This document shows, one piece after another, positions 20,904 through 32,639 of a stretch of 64,000 nucleotides of DNA. Where the stretch lies: assembly GCA_017893485.1 (NCBI GenBank), contig CM030360.1, positions 144,096,697 through 144,160,696 on the forward strand, read 5' to 3'. The notes under the pieces were generated by a model. It was given only the letters and a program-made list of their open reading frames with translations. It did no database searches and was not told the DNA's origin. Source of the DNA: Hemerocallis citrina (taxonomy: Eukaryota > Streptophyta > Magnoliopsida > Asparagales > Asphodelaceae). Position numbers and translations under genes: made by a program. Every line of letters begins with the position of its first letter. Positions within the stretch are counted from its first letter, which is position 1.

Positions 20904-21140
20904 CAAGTATAATGTACGTGTAATGCACGTTTAAAAAAAGTAAAATCATCAAATTAAACAAATATATATTGAATAAGAAAAAAAATAGTTTATATTTGAA
21001 TATTTTGATTTGGGCTACACGTGCGGTGCACATTTATATTTGTTGGAAATAATTTAGATGTGTATTATACGTGTTTATATAGTTACAAAGTTAGGATTTG
21101 TTTGTTACAAACCCCAACTCTCCCATTAAAATAGTGGAGA
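20904..21140 (-). mobile_element. Degenerate Helitron, family B-like
   Basis: On the minus strand it starts TCTCCACTATTTTAATGGGA and continues GAGTTGGGGTT, the 5' end of the copies at 9018 and 18481. It ends with AACGTGCATTACACGTACATT and then ACTTGT in place of ACTAGT. The interior has diverged. Its 5' end directly touches the CTAG end of the next Helitron at 21141. Confidence 0.55.
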
Positions 21141-21905
21141 CTAGCAATCTCAACGTATGATGCACGTCTTTTTTCTTCTTCTTAAACTCCTATCTATATA
21201 ATAAAACACAAAGAAAGCTATCAAGTGGCTCTCCTTCAATCCCCCCAAAAATCATAGGCCGAGATCTAACCTCACAATACATTCCCCCCCCCCTTCCCCC
21301 CAAAAGTTTCCCCCCAAAACTCAAATTCAAATCCCCCACCTAAAACAACTCCTATATTTATTATTAAAAAAAAATTTCTCTCTCTCCCCCTCTCCCTCTT
21401 CTATTAAAAAAAATAAGAAAGTACAAATCAAAAAAATTTTAAAAAATTAAAAATTTTAAAACTTTAAAAATAATTCAAAAAAATCAAAAAAATTATATAA
21501 TATGTTTTTTGTTGGACCCCCAAAAGTTTCTCATATAATATGTTTGCTACTTCAATTAATTTGCTGGATCTTCAAAACTATTTTATATGATCAAATAAAG
21601 TGTACCGTTCCGAAGACGTGCAGTAGGCACGTGTCAACGGGCAAACCTAGTTTGTTTAAAAATTTCCTTTTTTTAATTTAAAGACTACTACATAGTCTGA
21701 CATCGAATATGAGACCTCCATTTATCCACTACTGTTCAGTGATTACTTTTTACTAATTACCCAAATTGACACAACTTTTATTTTATATGAACGACACTTT
21801 CGTAAATAATTATGTTGTAAATAAATTTGAACTTTATGGGTATTATGGTAACTTGACAATAATTGAGTAAATAGATGACTAATGTAACTCACATTTAAAA
21901 AGGTG
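21141..21905 (-). mobile_element. Helitron, family B, split by another Helitron
   Basis: The minus-strand 3' end is at 21141-21144 (CTAG) with the hairpin-like GACGTGCATCATACGTTG. The body reads 21145-21192 and resumes at 21651-21905, where the blocks TTGACACAACTTTTATTTTA, GACACTTTCGTAAATAATTA and GGGTATTATGGTAACTT match the other family-B copies. Family A (21193-21650) sits in the middle at an A/T site. The 5' end is lost where palindrome array 2b begins, around 21905. Confidence 0.65.
21193..21650 (+). mobile_element. Non-autonomous Helitron, family A (nested)
   Basis: 458 bp. Starts TCTATATAATAAAACACAAA after a host A. Ends with hairpin ACGTGCAGTAGGCACGT, a short spacer and CTAG before a host T. 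A second copy with the same ends is at 31573-32117. The interior has C runs and A/T-rich DNA and no gene. It is inserted in a family-B Helitron. Confidence 0.85.
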
Positions 21906-21919
21906 TGGTTAAGATAAAA

Positions 21920-22840
21920 GAATTTTATCCCCAAAATGACTCACTTTTGAAAATATTTACCAAACTGACCTACTCACTATCTGAAATAGCGAGTTTATCT
22001 GAACTAGAATCGCTATCTCAGATAGCGAGTGTAGTTGTACTCATTTTTCAACAAATTTTTGAACATGCAAATGTATATAACTACACTCATTATCTCAGAT
22101 AGCGAGTCTAGTTCAACTGAGCTCGCTATCTCAGATAACGAGTTTAGTTGTACTCATTTTTAAAAGAAATTTTAAATATGCAATTTCTACCTGAAATGTA
22201 TATAACTACATTCTCTATATGAGATAGTGAGTCGAGTTCAACTAACCTCGCTATCTCAGATAGCGAATGTAGTTGTACTCATTTTTTAAAAAATATTTAA
22301 ACATTCAATTTTTACCTGAAATGTATAGACCTACACTCGCTATCTGAGATAGCTATTTGAAATAATGAGTTTATTTGGACTAGACTCGCTATTTGAGATA
22401 GCGAGTGTAGTTGTATACATTTCATGTTCCAATTTTCTCTAAAAATAGAGTATAACTACCCTCGCTATCTGAACTAGACTCGCTCGCTATCTTAGATAGC
22501 GAGTTCATTTGAACAAAACTCGCTTTCTCAGATAGCGAGTGTAGTTGTATACATTTTATGTTCAAAATTTCTCTGGAAAAATGAGTACAGCTCAAATGAA
22601 CTCGCTATCTCAGATAGCTAGTGTAGTTATATACATTTCAGGTAGAAATTGCATGTTCAATATTTCTCCAAGTATTGCAAAAAATCATAGCACTACACTC
22701 GCTATCTGAGGTAGGGAGTTTATTTGAACTAGACTCGCTATCTCACATAACGAGTAAGTCAATTTGGTAAATAGTTTCGAAAGTGAGTCAGTTTCGTAAA
22801 TACTTTCAAAAAGTGGGTCATTTTGAAAAGAAATTCGAGA
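21920..22840. repeat. Palindrome array 2b: about 13 units of the ACTCGCTATCT palindrome
   Basis: About thirteen copies of the unit ACTCGCTATCT-S-(reverse complement), S being C or G, lie between 21970 and 22755: near 21972, 22007, 22084, 22119, 22210, 22244, 22332, 22385, 22461, 22516, 22597, 22695 and 22730. Two spacer classes alternate: short ones reading TTTATTTGAACTAG or AGTTCAACT, and longer ones reading GTGTAGTTGTA(T/C)(A/T)CATTT. Borders on both sides carry TTTGGTAAATA and GAGTCAGTTT words, mirror-like. No stable coding frame exists. The same unit forms the smaller array at 8310-8960. Confidence 0.85.
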
Positions 22841-23514
22841 TGAGATCAATCAAGTTTGTTTTTCTATGGGGGCATTTGGTACGCGGTAATATACAAGGGA
22901 ATCTATGATTATCCTCTGGATTACCTAGTTTGGTAAGATATGAGTATAGTTTTGGAAGGATTTTAAATTCCCATGGTAATCAAAATTATTTGTTGAGAAG
23001 GATATACATTCATCTTTAAAATGGATGAGATATGTGGATTCCTCCGCATAAAAAATAACTGAGATAATCATGTTACTAAATCACTCTCCAGATTTTTGAT
23101 AATCTTTCTGTCTTATCATATTGTCGCTTTATGTTCCCTCAACAAATTTGTTACTCTGTCTTATCATGGTGGAATTTGTGTATATTTATATATAAAGAAG
23201 AACGTCCAATTAGAGATTGAACATAATTAAATAAGTATGATATATGTTTCAGTATCATGTATCAATTTTAACAATAGTATTCACCATTATTCATTAAAAA
23301 AATGAAGGGGAAACCCTATGTCTACTAATTCATAAATAATATATTTCATTGATAATTATAATCCATGTATGCCTAAAATCATGTGTTTGTACTACGTACA
23401 TTTCATTTTTCTTTTTGTTATGTTTTTTTATCTACCTGGTTGAAATACATTAGAATCATTATGTAACTTTTTGAGTCATCTATTTATTACTGTACTCAGG
23501 TTTTATAAGATATA
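22841..23514. other. Non-coding DNA, possible MITE start at about 22867
   Basis: GGGGGCATTTGGTACGCGG at 22867 looks like the terminal repeat of a small DNA transposon, but no matching far end was found. The remainder is AT-rich without genes. Confidence 0.3.
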
Positions 23515-24470
23515 CTAGTATAATGCACGTGCGATGCACGTCTATAAAAAATTTTAGTCATTAAATTAAATGAATTTGTATATCGTATAAGAAAAGAAAT
23601 AGTAAAACATTTAACTTGAAAAATAGCAGGCTTCAATAATAGAATATAAATGTGAACGATTATATAATCAAACTTCAACAGTACATTATACGATAATAGT
23701 ACTGCCTTTTCCTCTTTTTTTTTTCTCTACTAAATAATAGTATGCTTTCAGGATACTACTACTTTACACTTTCTTTAATTACTTCTTGCTCTAAGCTAGT
23801 CTAATCTTGCTCTCTTCAATACTTATCTACTTCAACTTTCAAGCATTAGCTTTTTTCATCTGTCAAAATACTACTTTTACTTTATTACTACACACTACAT
23901 TTCTTTTACTTACAAACATTTTCTATGATGACTTCGTATTACTTCTGCTTCAAATTCGAACTAATAATCAATCTCTATCTCTTCTCATACACCACACTGA
24001 CTACTTAGTTGCATTTAATTTGCTAACTATCTAGCTACAAACTCAAAACATACTTATCTGCTTTCTAATTATAATCTCTTACTTAAATGCTTTTTATTTC
24101 TCAATACAATAAACTTTACTACTTCATTCTTATTGCTTTTTTTCGCACTCTTAACAATTTCTACTTTTTTTTCTCAAGCCCTGAACATTGCTATTTTTTT
24201 TGTATAATCGTTATGTTTAACACTTACTATCACCGATCAGCATATATAGATGAAGGACAGAATACTTATGTATAGTTAACACTTGCTATCACCGACAGCA
24301 TATAGTTCTGCATCGCACGTGTGTAATGCTGGTTCAAGAATAAAAGGAAATTGTACATATGTATAGTTCTTACCTCTTGGTTTGGCAGACAACCATGATG
24401 AAGCCAACCATGATGAAGCAGCTCCGCAGAAGTTGAAATATAAGTTTTCACTTGGTACTCCCGGATTCCT

Positions 24471-25020
24471 AGCAGATCCAACAGGTCGAAAGGTAAGTAA
24501 CAGTGAGTCGATCTCTGAACTAATCGAAATTGAGAAATAATGGAAAAACATAAGCAAAGCCTTTTGTATCAAATCTTTGGGACTGACTCACCTTGTGCCA
24601 TATGCCATATTTTTTTGTAGATAGTGTTCTATTAAATAATGTGAGTGAATATTTGTTTGTGTCATAAGTCTAACCTGACACTGGGATTTGTGGTCTTTAG
24701 CAATCGGAAGGTTATGAGTTCCACCAAGTAAGCAAGAACTCATTGAATACTCGGTCTGAGTTCCACGAAGGGTCTCTGACTCTCTACGCATACAAAAACT
24801 GAATTAGAATCAATCAATTAGATCAGATCAAGTAAAATTAAATTAATTTTACAATGAACAATCAAAATTCAAAACAAACCAAATTCGCCCAGAATATTTG
24901 ACATCACTCACATGTGTTTTAGCAGATCCAACAGCTCAAAAGGTAAGTAACAGTGAGTCGATCTCTGAACTAATCGAAATTGAGAAATAATGGAAAAACA
25001 ACAGCAAAGCCTTTTGTATG
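24471..25020 (+). repeat. Direct duplication of about 100 bp
   Basis: AGCAGATCCAACAG... at 24471-24573 recurs at 24922-25020 with a few changes, including GGTAAGTAACAGTGAGTCG and CTGAACTAATCGAAATTGAG. The GGTAAGTAA word would be a good splice donor in plus orientation, so this could be a duplicated captured exon edge. No protein is recognised. Confidence 0.7.
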
Positions 25021-25420
25021 AAAACCTTGTGAACCGATGAGTTAAGCTGAGATTAAGTTTGGTATATATATATTTGAAGGTGTGTAGGATTTTGAGGAAG
25101 GGGCAGGTAACCGAAGAGATTTCTTGAAGAAATATAATGCATTGAAGGGAAATTAATTAAACACATTCAGTCCTTATCTATACTATTATGCATTTGTATA
25201 ACAGTTGAAAATATAGTGATTGGATATGCATTAATTAAGCTTATGCATTTGTATACTCCACATTCTGTTAATGAAGGATATTAATGGTCGGCATGCATGC
25301 ATGCAGACATGAGGAAAAATTCTAGGCAAATTAAATTGTGCATGCAAAATAATTAACAGTTAAAAATATAATGATTGGATATTTCCATTCTGTATTCTTT
25401 CCATTTTTGGAAATTTTGAA

Positions 25421-25660
25421 TTCAAGGCAAATTATGCGATGAGATGAATTCAAGGCAAAGTGCATGCAAAAAAATTAACAATTAAAAATATAGTGATTGG
25501 ATATTTCCATTCTGTATTCTTTCCATTTTTGGAAATTATGAATTAATTAAGCTTATGCATTTGTATACTCCACATTCTAATCGCATTAAATAAGCTTATG
25601 CATTTGCAAGGCACAATTTAATTTGCCTTGAATTCATCTCATCGCATAATTTGCCTTGAA
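25421..25660. repeat. Perfect 39-bp inverted repeat
   Basis: 25421-25459 is the exact reverse complement of 25622-25660 (arm begins TTCAAGGCAAATTATGCGAT), with a 162-bp loop. A third, slightly changed inverted copy lies at about 25758-25806. Surrounding DNA repeats AAGCTTATGCATTTG and CATTCTGTATTCTTTCC several times. Confidence 0.9.
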
Positions 25661-27713
25661 GCAGCTCCATTTCCATTCTGTATTATTGCAAATGCATAAG
25701 CTTATGTTCAAGGCAAATTAAACTGCTTCAGCTCCATCACTATATTTTTAATTGTTAATTATTTTGCATGCACTTTGTCTTGAATTCATCTCATCGCATT
25801 ATTTTGTATCCAAAAATGCATGCAATTAAATTGTGCATGCAAAATGCTAGTACTCTGCATCGCATAATGCATTCATAATTGAAAATGAAGGTTATGAATG
25901 GGCGGCATGCAAAGTCTTGCAAATTACATTTTTTAATCCTATATATTTTTTTAGCCTAGTATAGATATGAGGGCATGATAGTAAAAAGCAGCAAAAAGGG
26001 CTTTGCTTAATAATAGTATAGATAGATAGATATACCATGTGTTGCAGCTCTTGCAGCTATTACTGGCACTGTAATTGCCATTAAGTATCATCATCATCAT
26101 CAATGTTGCCAGCAGTTTTTGCTAAGGTTATTAACAAAAGCAATTTAAAATTTTGTGAGGAAAATTAACATCACTATTACAGTATAGTTTTCAAGTATAT
26201 AGGAAATGATTATAGCTTCGTGTTGAAAAGTTGACAAATGAGAACTGAAATTTGTAATATGTGAAAAAAATCAGAGGTCTATAAAAATCAATGATCTATA
26301 CTCTCTTGATAAAGATTTAAGAACATCTTACAAAGCTCAACCAATGCACCAAAGGGTCACAAAATTATTTCTTTTCCTCTTCTCATTTGAGGAAAGGGAC
26401 CCTACCATTTATATGAGGAAAATCCTTCATATGAAGCGCTTCTAACTACTCCCTAGGACCCTTAACGGATAATGCACACCAGATCATCACGATATTTAAT
26501 TTCATTAGATGTATATAAATTTTTACCTATGCATCATATGGTGCAACATCTTCTAATATTAAAAGACCATGCAGCTTGCCACCATTTCAAATTTGAATAA
26601 GGCCGAAACCCATGATATTCATACAATCATACCATTCAATAATCACATAGAATAAAATTTCTACAAAAAAGTAAAAGATAAAAGAGGTATAACATACTTT
26701 GATCATTTAGAATTCGAGAAGGGTGGTTTCTCTGAATTTGTCCACCAGGTAAATTAAACTGCAATGGAAGTCGGACAAAAGTTAAAAATTAAAATATGAT
26801 TATCAATATATAAATGTATGAAACAGTCTCAATGTTCAAACATGCAAGAGTAATTGTTTTAAAAAAAAGATATCCACTACTTCTAGATGATCATAAAGTA
26901 GTGAAGGACGCCATTTGCTAAAATTGTTGAATACAACTACAACTAATAAAGTAATAATTTCAACTTTGGAGCACAAATAAGCTAAATTGCACACCCTCTC
27001 AACTATCAAGGTTTTGCAAGATATCCCCTTGCAAAAAATCCCCATCTACTTTCTTTTTTTGTGTGCATCTCCTCTGATTTTTTTTGTAACCTCCATAAAC
27101 TGATACACACACACATCCCCCTTGATGTACCTTAAATTTTTACGACGAAAATTTCTAATGTCCCTTTTTTTATCCCAGACAAAGCAGAGTTGATAAGAAT
27201 TAAGGTACATAAACCACCCTAAATAGATGTCTGCTAGTTAATAAACTTAGTTTCCTTGAAGTATAAAGAAATAACTAACACGACTTGATAAATTTCTTAG
27301 ATCAGTCAACATTTATGTCATCCTAAAATGTATAGCTACATTCTACCCATTTATCCATATAACAAATGTAGCTAGAAAAGAGCAAGATGATAAAAGGATT
27401 TCATCCTCCAAGTGGTACATTGAAAAAATAATGATAAAAGTAGATATGCACATGCTAAACAATCACCTGCATTCGTGGCCGAAGTGATTGTGACTGCAAT
27501 GGAGCTTGCATGTTTGTAAGCTGCAATTGAAAGGGTAAACTTGAAATTGACAATAAGTTTATAATATATACTTATAAATAATAGGAAACAAAGAATTATA
27601 TTGTACATACATTTTTAACCATGAATTAGGTGGTCTGAACAAATAGGAGGGAGGAGAGGATAAAAATTGGGGTGATTCAGCAAGTATTTAGTAACTGATA
27701 GTGCAGTATTTTT

Positions 27714-27767
27714 CCAGTTATTCCCGGTCCCGCTTTGCCCAAACACGAAATTATCGGGCCGAAAGAT
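27714..27767 (-). pseudogene. Beta-tubulin fragment
   Basis: The minus strand encodes IFRPDNFVFGQSGTGNNW, the highly conserved beta-tubulin segment preceding and including part of the GTP-binding region, with one difference (Thr for Ala). Flanking residues do not continue the tubulin sequence on either side, so this is an isolated piece of about 54 bp within Helitron-like DNA. Confidence 0.75.
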
Positions 27768-27901
27768 TCCGATGCATCGACGGTGGGGATGAGGAGATGA
27801 GAAGGAGAGGAATCGACGGGAGGGAAACATCAAAGTATTTCATAAGCAAACTCCAGATCTAAATAAATAAATATTTATTTATATACCTTGAAAGCAGTCG
27901 C

Positions 27902-27923
27902 GGGGGGGGGGGGGGGGGGGGGG
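27902..27923 (+). repeat. Poly-G tract (22 G)
   Basis: An uninterrupted G run followed by TCGCGGGGGTCGCGCGG. On the minus strand it would code for a proline run (PPPPPPP) in the captured gene frame. Its length makes both polymerase slippage and assembly error likely. Confidence 0.85.
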
Positions 27924-28293
27924 TCGCGGGGGTCGCGCGGTTGTCGAACTCGACGTCGTTAGGGTTAGGATTTGCGAGGTCGACGCCCTCCGATTCGTCG
28001 TCAATGACGTCGGAAATCGGGAACGCCCATTGCTGACTCGAATATCAAGGTTGAGAGCTGCGATGAAGAAACGGGGAATTGGGGAATTGGGGTAAAAGAA
28101 GTTCAATTTTGGAGAGAGGGAGAGAGAGAGTGGAGATTGAAGTAAATGTGGAGTAAAAATTACGCTTGTGCCCTCTGATTGGGGGGTAAAATTTGACAGA
28201 ATTAACCCTGATTTTTTTTTTAAGTTTTTATATTTATAAGGGCATGATAGTAAAAAGCCGCAAAAAAAGAGCTTTGCTTAATAATAGTATAGA

Positions 28294-29238
28294 TATCAAC
28301 ATTGATTTTGCACGTGACACGCATATGCATCGATTACTGGAGTAGATAACATTTATATTGGTTTTTTAAAAAATAAAGCCAAAAAGGTATTTTCGATAAT
28401 GTCTACTATAGCGAATGATTGATGGAGATGAATTGGTCTATATCAAACACATTAATTAAATATTCATTTGAATGCAATATATTGTACCAAACGCATTATT
28501 GCAACATTTCTGAGAATTATGATTCCTATCATCACATTCCCAGGAATCTGCCAATCTCAAGAAATTCTTCAATCCACCCATATAAGTTACACAACCCAAT
28601 TTATACATGCATTTTGATTTATATAGTCAGTTTCTCATTTTCTAATAAACTGTTGGCAGCTTCATTGTCTGAATTTGTTCATACTTAGACATGCATGGTT
28701 TTTCGGGATTTCTCTAAAAAATTGTGTCAAAGGTTTGTGCTTGGGCTAGGGCCTGGTTTGGGCAGAACGGTTTATATGGACCAACTTATGGGCCCCAACA
28801 AGTATTATATTTGAGCACCCCATCTTAATAGGGGGATGGGTCTGTAAATCCTAATTTGTTAGGAACCTGTATGGATAAAACCCCTTCCCATCTCATTCGT
28901 TAACACTTTAACAGCATCTTTGTTCTTCCATATTCAGCTTCAATCTCCTTCTAATCCTTCAAACTTCAAGGAAGTGAAATTACTCTCTTGATTAGACTCC
29001 CAGTTTTTTCACTTAGTTATTTTGGATGAGTAAAATGTTGTTTGTGGGAACCAAGGTGTTTGAGAAAATGCCTGTTTGAGGTTTGTTGTGTAATTGGGAG
29101 ATGCCCTTTTGGATTTTCTGGGATTTTCTTTCTTATATTGAGATTATTGAGTTCGGGATGTCGCTTATAATGGTTTGCTAACTTATGGGTTTATGACTGG
29201 GGATACTTAAAATAACTTGCTTTGCTTTTTATCAACAG
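28294..29238 (+). promoter_or_regulatory. Probable promoter and 5' UTR region of the SecE-like gene
   Basis: No coding frame. 28294-28700 is AT-rich and may hold a small transposon remnant. From about 28760 the DNA becomes gene-like: ATGGATAAAACCCC (28871), a CT-rich leader (28900-29010) and an intron acceptor TTATCAACAG at 29229-29238 just before the exon with the start codon, implying a 5' UTR intron. The transcription start is not defined. Confidence 0.4.
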
Positions 29239-30561
29239 GTTCCAAAAGATGATTGCTAATGTAGCTCATCTTTCAGGTATGATCCTTTTATTTTCTTCTT
29301 AATATTTTTAATCATCAGTTTTGTTTGATTAATTCATTGTTCAACTCTATATTGGTTTATATTTACCCAGCCGCTGCAGACCGTGCATTTCCATTTCTAT
29401 AAATCGGTCCAACAAAAGCCAATCGGTCTATTAAGGTCCTGAAAATTAAGACAAACTAGTGAATGATACTATCATATTAGTTTATATTTGTTACATAATA
29501 TGGCTAAAAATTCTATTGTCTGTAGATTTTCATCAGGCCTGTCTGAGACATAAAATGTGCAGTAAGTGGAAGGAATGGTCATCCAAGTTTGCCTTCTCAT
29601 GGCGGATTTGAGCAGGAGCCCTTTTGGTTGACTATGGTCAAAGATGTGGCTAGGTAACTAATAATTTCAATTGATTATTATATAAATCGATTCATAATAC
29701 ACTTCCTAGCTTGTATAGCTGACTTTTGTTTCTTACAACTTTGCAGTGGTTTGAAATCCTTAGCAGTCTTTTTGACTGAGCAGCCCAGTCAGTTGAAGTA
29801 CGTAGAGTGGCCCACCTTTCAAAAACACGGTTTGTGTACTCTCAGATGAACTTGAAAAAAGTTTACTTTATAATTTTGGGAGGAACAAAATAATACTTCT
29901 GTTTCATGTTATGCGTAATTATGTTTGTTCGCTAAGATTAATGTATCTTACAATAACCTGCTGAGCATATCATAATAGATTATTTTCCATCTGCTAAGAT
30001 ATCTCTGGTTGGATTAAGATAAACACATTGGCTGGTAAGAAAAACCTGTGATGTCAATGTAATTGAATTGATGGTTAGATACATTACACTATCATTTAAC
30101 ATAACTGATATGATATGGAATTTGAATTAGAAACTGGCACCATTTTCTGGCAGAAAGGTAATTATTAGAGACTTTACTATGCTCAACTCAATATGCTGGT
30201 CATTCATTTTTCTCTAATAGCTCTTGAGCTTTGTTTGAAGGTTTGTTTCTTTAACTTATACTTCGGGGTGTAAATGGATTCAATTAAAACTTTGTATCCA
30301 TTTATCTGTTATCTGTTATATGAGATATTTCTGCAATTACGGATACAGATACAGATAGTGTTGAACCATCCATATGTCCTGAATCTCCTGATATGCTTGA
30401 ATAACCTAACACATATCTAAATGTATAATTCAATTTCTCATTTAAATCATTAGTCATTTTACTAATGTCTGGATTATACTTGCATCCAATTTGGGACAGA
30501 ATTCTTCATCATAAATTATGGAAATTACTTCAATGAGTCTATGTCAGGCAATATACATACT

Positions 30562-31311
30562 TGTTGTTGTTGTTTTCTGTGTGGGAGCAAATAGATGTTG
30601 TGAATTATTTTTAGAAACAATAAAAGAACTGACCTTTTAGTTTTCGCAAATATTGACTATTGCAAACTGATCTCGATTTTCAAATCTGACGTGTTTGAAC
30701 AGTTGGATTTGATCTGAACGGTGGCAATCGATTGACTTGCAAAAGTCTGAATTACCGGGGTTAGCCCTGGTGATAGACCCTCTGATGCTCAAGTCAGAAT
30801 TTAGAAACATATGAGAGTTTTTTAGTGGCAAAATACTGATTACCCGGTTCCTGTGGAGGTCATGGGGTATTTATAGTTGCTTTGGGACCAGTTTCAATAT
30901 ATTGATTGATCTTTACTTCCCGGTATTTTGATAGAGTTGCTACTCTTCTTCATAAAGAGATATGGTTGGTAACCCTTTTCTTGATAAAGAGATAGAGTTA
31001 ATTGATTTTCTTCTTCATGAAGAGATAGAAGTAGTTGTGGAGATAGAGTTAGAACTCTTCTCTTGTAAAGAAATATGATTTTCAAATTGTCTCTTATGGA
31101 TAATTATGATTTTACAATGATATCTTAGATAATCATGAACTCCTTCATACTAGGCCGCTATGGCAGCATAGTATGACAAATTTGTTTTGGATAGCTGGGC
31201 TTGAAAGAGGATCAACTCCCTTTTACAAATCCGTTTCTGGTGGAATTTACCGTTTTATCCCTGAGAGCTTTAGGATTCGTGCCCGATTTGGTTCTATTTT
31301 TACTCATATCA
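30562..31311 (-). repeat. 3' LTR of the intronic Tat element, with polypurine tract beside it
   Basis: 750 bp. The minus-strand TATA word CTATAAATACCCC lies at about 30868-30880. The LTR ends in TATCA at 31311, and the adjoining minus-strand AGAAGTGGAGGGCTTG (31312-31327) is the polypurine tract that primes plus-strand synthesis. Confidence 0.85.
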
Positions 31312-31572
31312 CAAGCCCTCCACTTCTAAAGATTGAATAGTTTACAAAACTTATCGAGTTTTCGGGGACGTTTGAATCTTGTTAGGGGTGTAACGGTATT
31401 GCTTTGAGTTTGTAAAACACCCAGAATTATTTTTAGAATTTTCTGAATTTTGTGTGATTTTTCCATATTTTTCTGATTTTTTTTTGTTTCGGATTTTTAA
31501 ATCATTTTCCAATTTTTATGATTAATTTCTGAATTTTTAATTAATTATTCTAATTTTATAATTTTTTCGGAA

Positions 31573-32117
31573 TCTATATAATAAAACACAAAGAAAAGCT
31601 ATCAAGTGGCTCTTCTTTAATAGTAAGAAAATCAATGGTCCAGATCTAAGCTCCCAAAAGATATTTTTTCCCCAAAAGTTTCACCCCAAAACTCAAATTC
31701 AAAACTTCCCCCAAAACAACTCTTTTATTTATTTAATTATTCTCTCTCTCTCTCTATCTCTCATTCTCTCTCAATTTACTCAGAAATTTAGATTTTTCAG
31801 ATTCCGGGTTTGTAAATTTTCAGATTTTTTATGTTTTTTTTATTGCTCATGTTACATTGAAAATATCAAATATCTCCTCAATAGTTAAATTTAATCATTT
31901 TCCACCCTCAAAGTTCTAAGAAGTTGGATTTTATACCCCCATTTATAATTATTTTTCAACATATACTAATGGAAACATGGACGTTTATTTACAACTAATT
32001 ATTGTCATACTATTCAAACTTGCGCTACATAATTGTTGTTTTACTGTTTACAAGGCTTTTCATATGCTGTATCGTTTCGAATACGTGCCGTAGGCACGTG
32101 CCCACCGACAAATCTAG
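31573..32117 (+). mobile_element. Non-autonomous Helitron, family A
   Basis: 545 bp. Starts TCTATATAATAAAACACAAA after A. Ends with hairpin ACGTGCCGTAGGCACGT, then CTAG before T. Same family as 21193-21650 with a longer interior (a CT microsatellite near 31741-31775). Inserted in the 3' non-coding part of the Tat element. Confidence 0.85.
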
Positions 32118-32639
32118 TATTTTAATATTTTTCCAAATCAAAAATTATATTTTTAAAATTTTTAACTAATTAATTTGAATTTTAAATTATTTTTAGGAAT
32201 TTTTAATTAATTAATCCGAATTAATAATTAGATAAAGAAAATAAAACAATTATATCATACCGAAAACGATCTGGGCCTTTGATCATTCGAGTGCGGATCA
32301 GGAGGAGATCAGACTATTTAAAATTTGCAATTTCCTTCATTATGGTAGGGGCATTGGCAGCTCGGTGGCTACCCCCGATCCCACGTGACTTCTTTTTAGG
32401 AGCTAGTTTTTCTATTCGGATATTTGGACGTAGCTATTGTATAACAAACTTTTCCGGTGCTACATAGGTCTGATTAGAGCGTGTGACCCCTCGTTTTGAA
32501 AGTGACTTGAAGATCTACAATTCCTCTTCAGAAGTCAGCTAATGAATCGTCCATTTTTAAGGGTCAAAACTGGCCCGCAATGTCTTTGTCTGTGCAGTCC
32601 AGATACAAGCATATTTCCAATGGGTGTGGCTAAGGAGAT

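Larger units (their letters stand above)
23515..26022 (-). mobile_element. Putative Helitron (about 2.5 kb)
   Basis: The minus-strand 5' end is TCTATACTATTATTAAGC at 26022, after a host A. The candidate 3' end is at 23515: hairpin ACGTGCATCGCACGT, then GCATTATACTAG before T. Each end alone fits the Helitron rules; that they belong to one element is inferred. No RepHel protein is encoded. The interior has T-rich sequence (23700-24200), a duplicated segment (24471-25020) and a complex inverted-repeat patch (25400-25810). Confidence 0.5.
26023..28293 (-). mobile_element. Helitron 5' portion carrying host gene fragments
   Basis: The minus-strand 5' end TCTATACTATTATTAAGC at 28293, after a host A, matches the end at 26022. 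From there leftward the minus strand looks genic: a CT-rich leader (28085-28140), an acidic frame containing DVIDDESEGVDL (about 28015-27980), a beta-tubulin scrap (27714-27767) and intron-like AT-rich DNA to about 26040. No 3' end was found before 26023. Either the element is truncated or the neighbouring Helitron is nested in it. Gene-fragment capture is common for Helitrons; the junctions here are not defined. Confidence 0.45.

Noticed and set aside
21920..22840. CRISPR-like array
   Set aside because: Repeats are palindromic with uneven spacing, spacers are themselves repetitive, and the DNA is plant nuclear.
24276..24572. 98-codon minus-strand frame
   Set aside because: No recognisable family; one side lies in a duplicated Helitron segment, so coding status is unsupported.
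25840..25870. Helitron 3' end at GCATGC...CTAGT
   Set aside because: Only a 6-bp palindrome and no matching 5' end in the right orientation.
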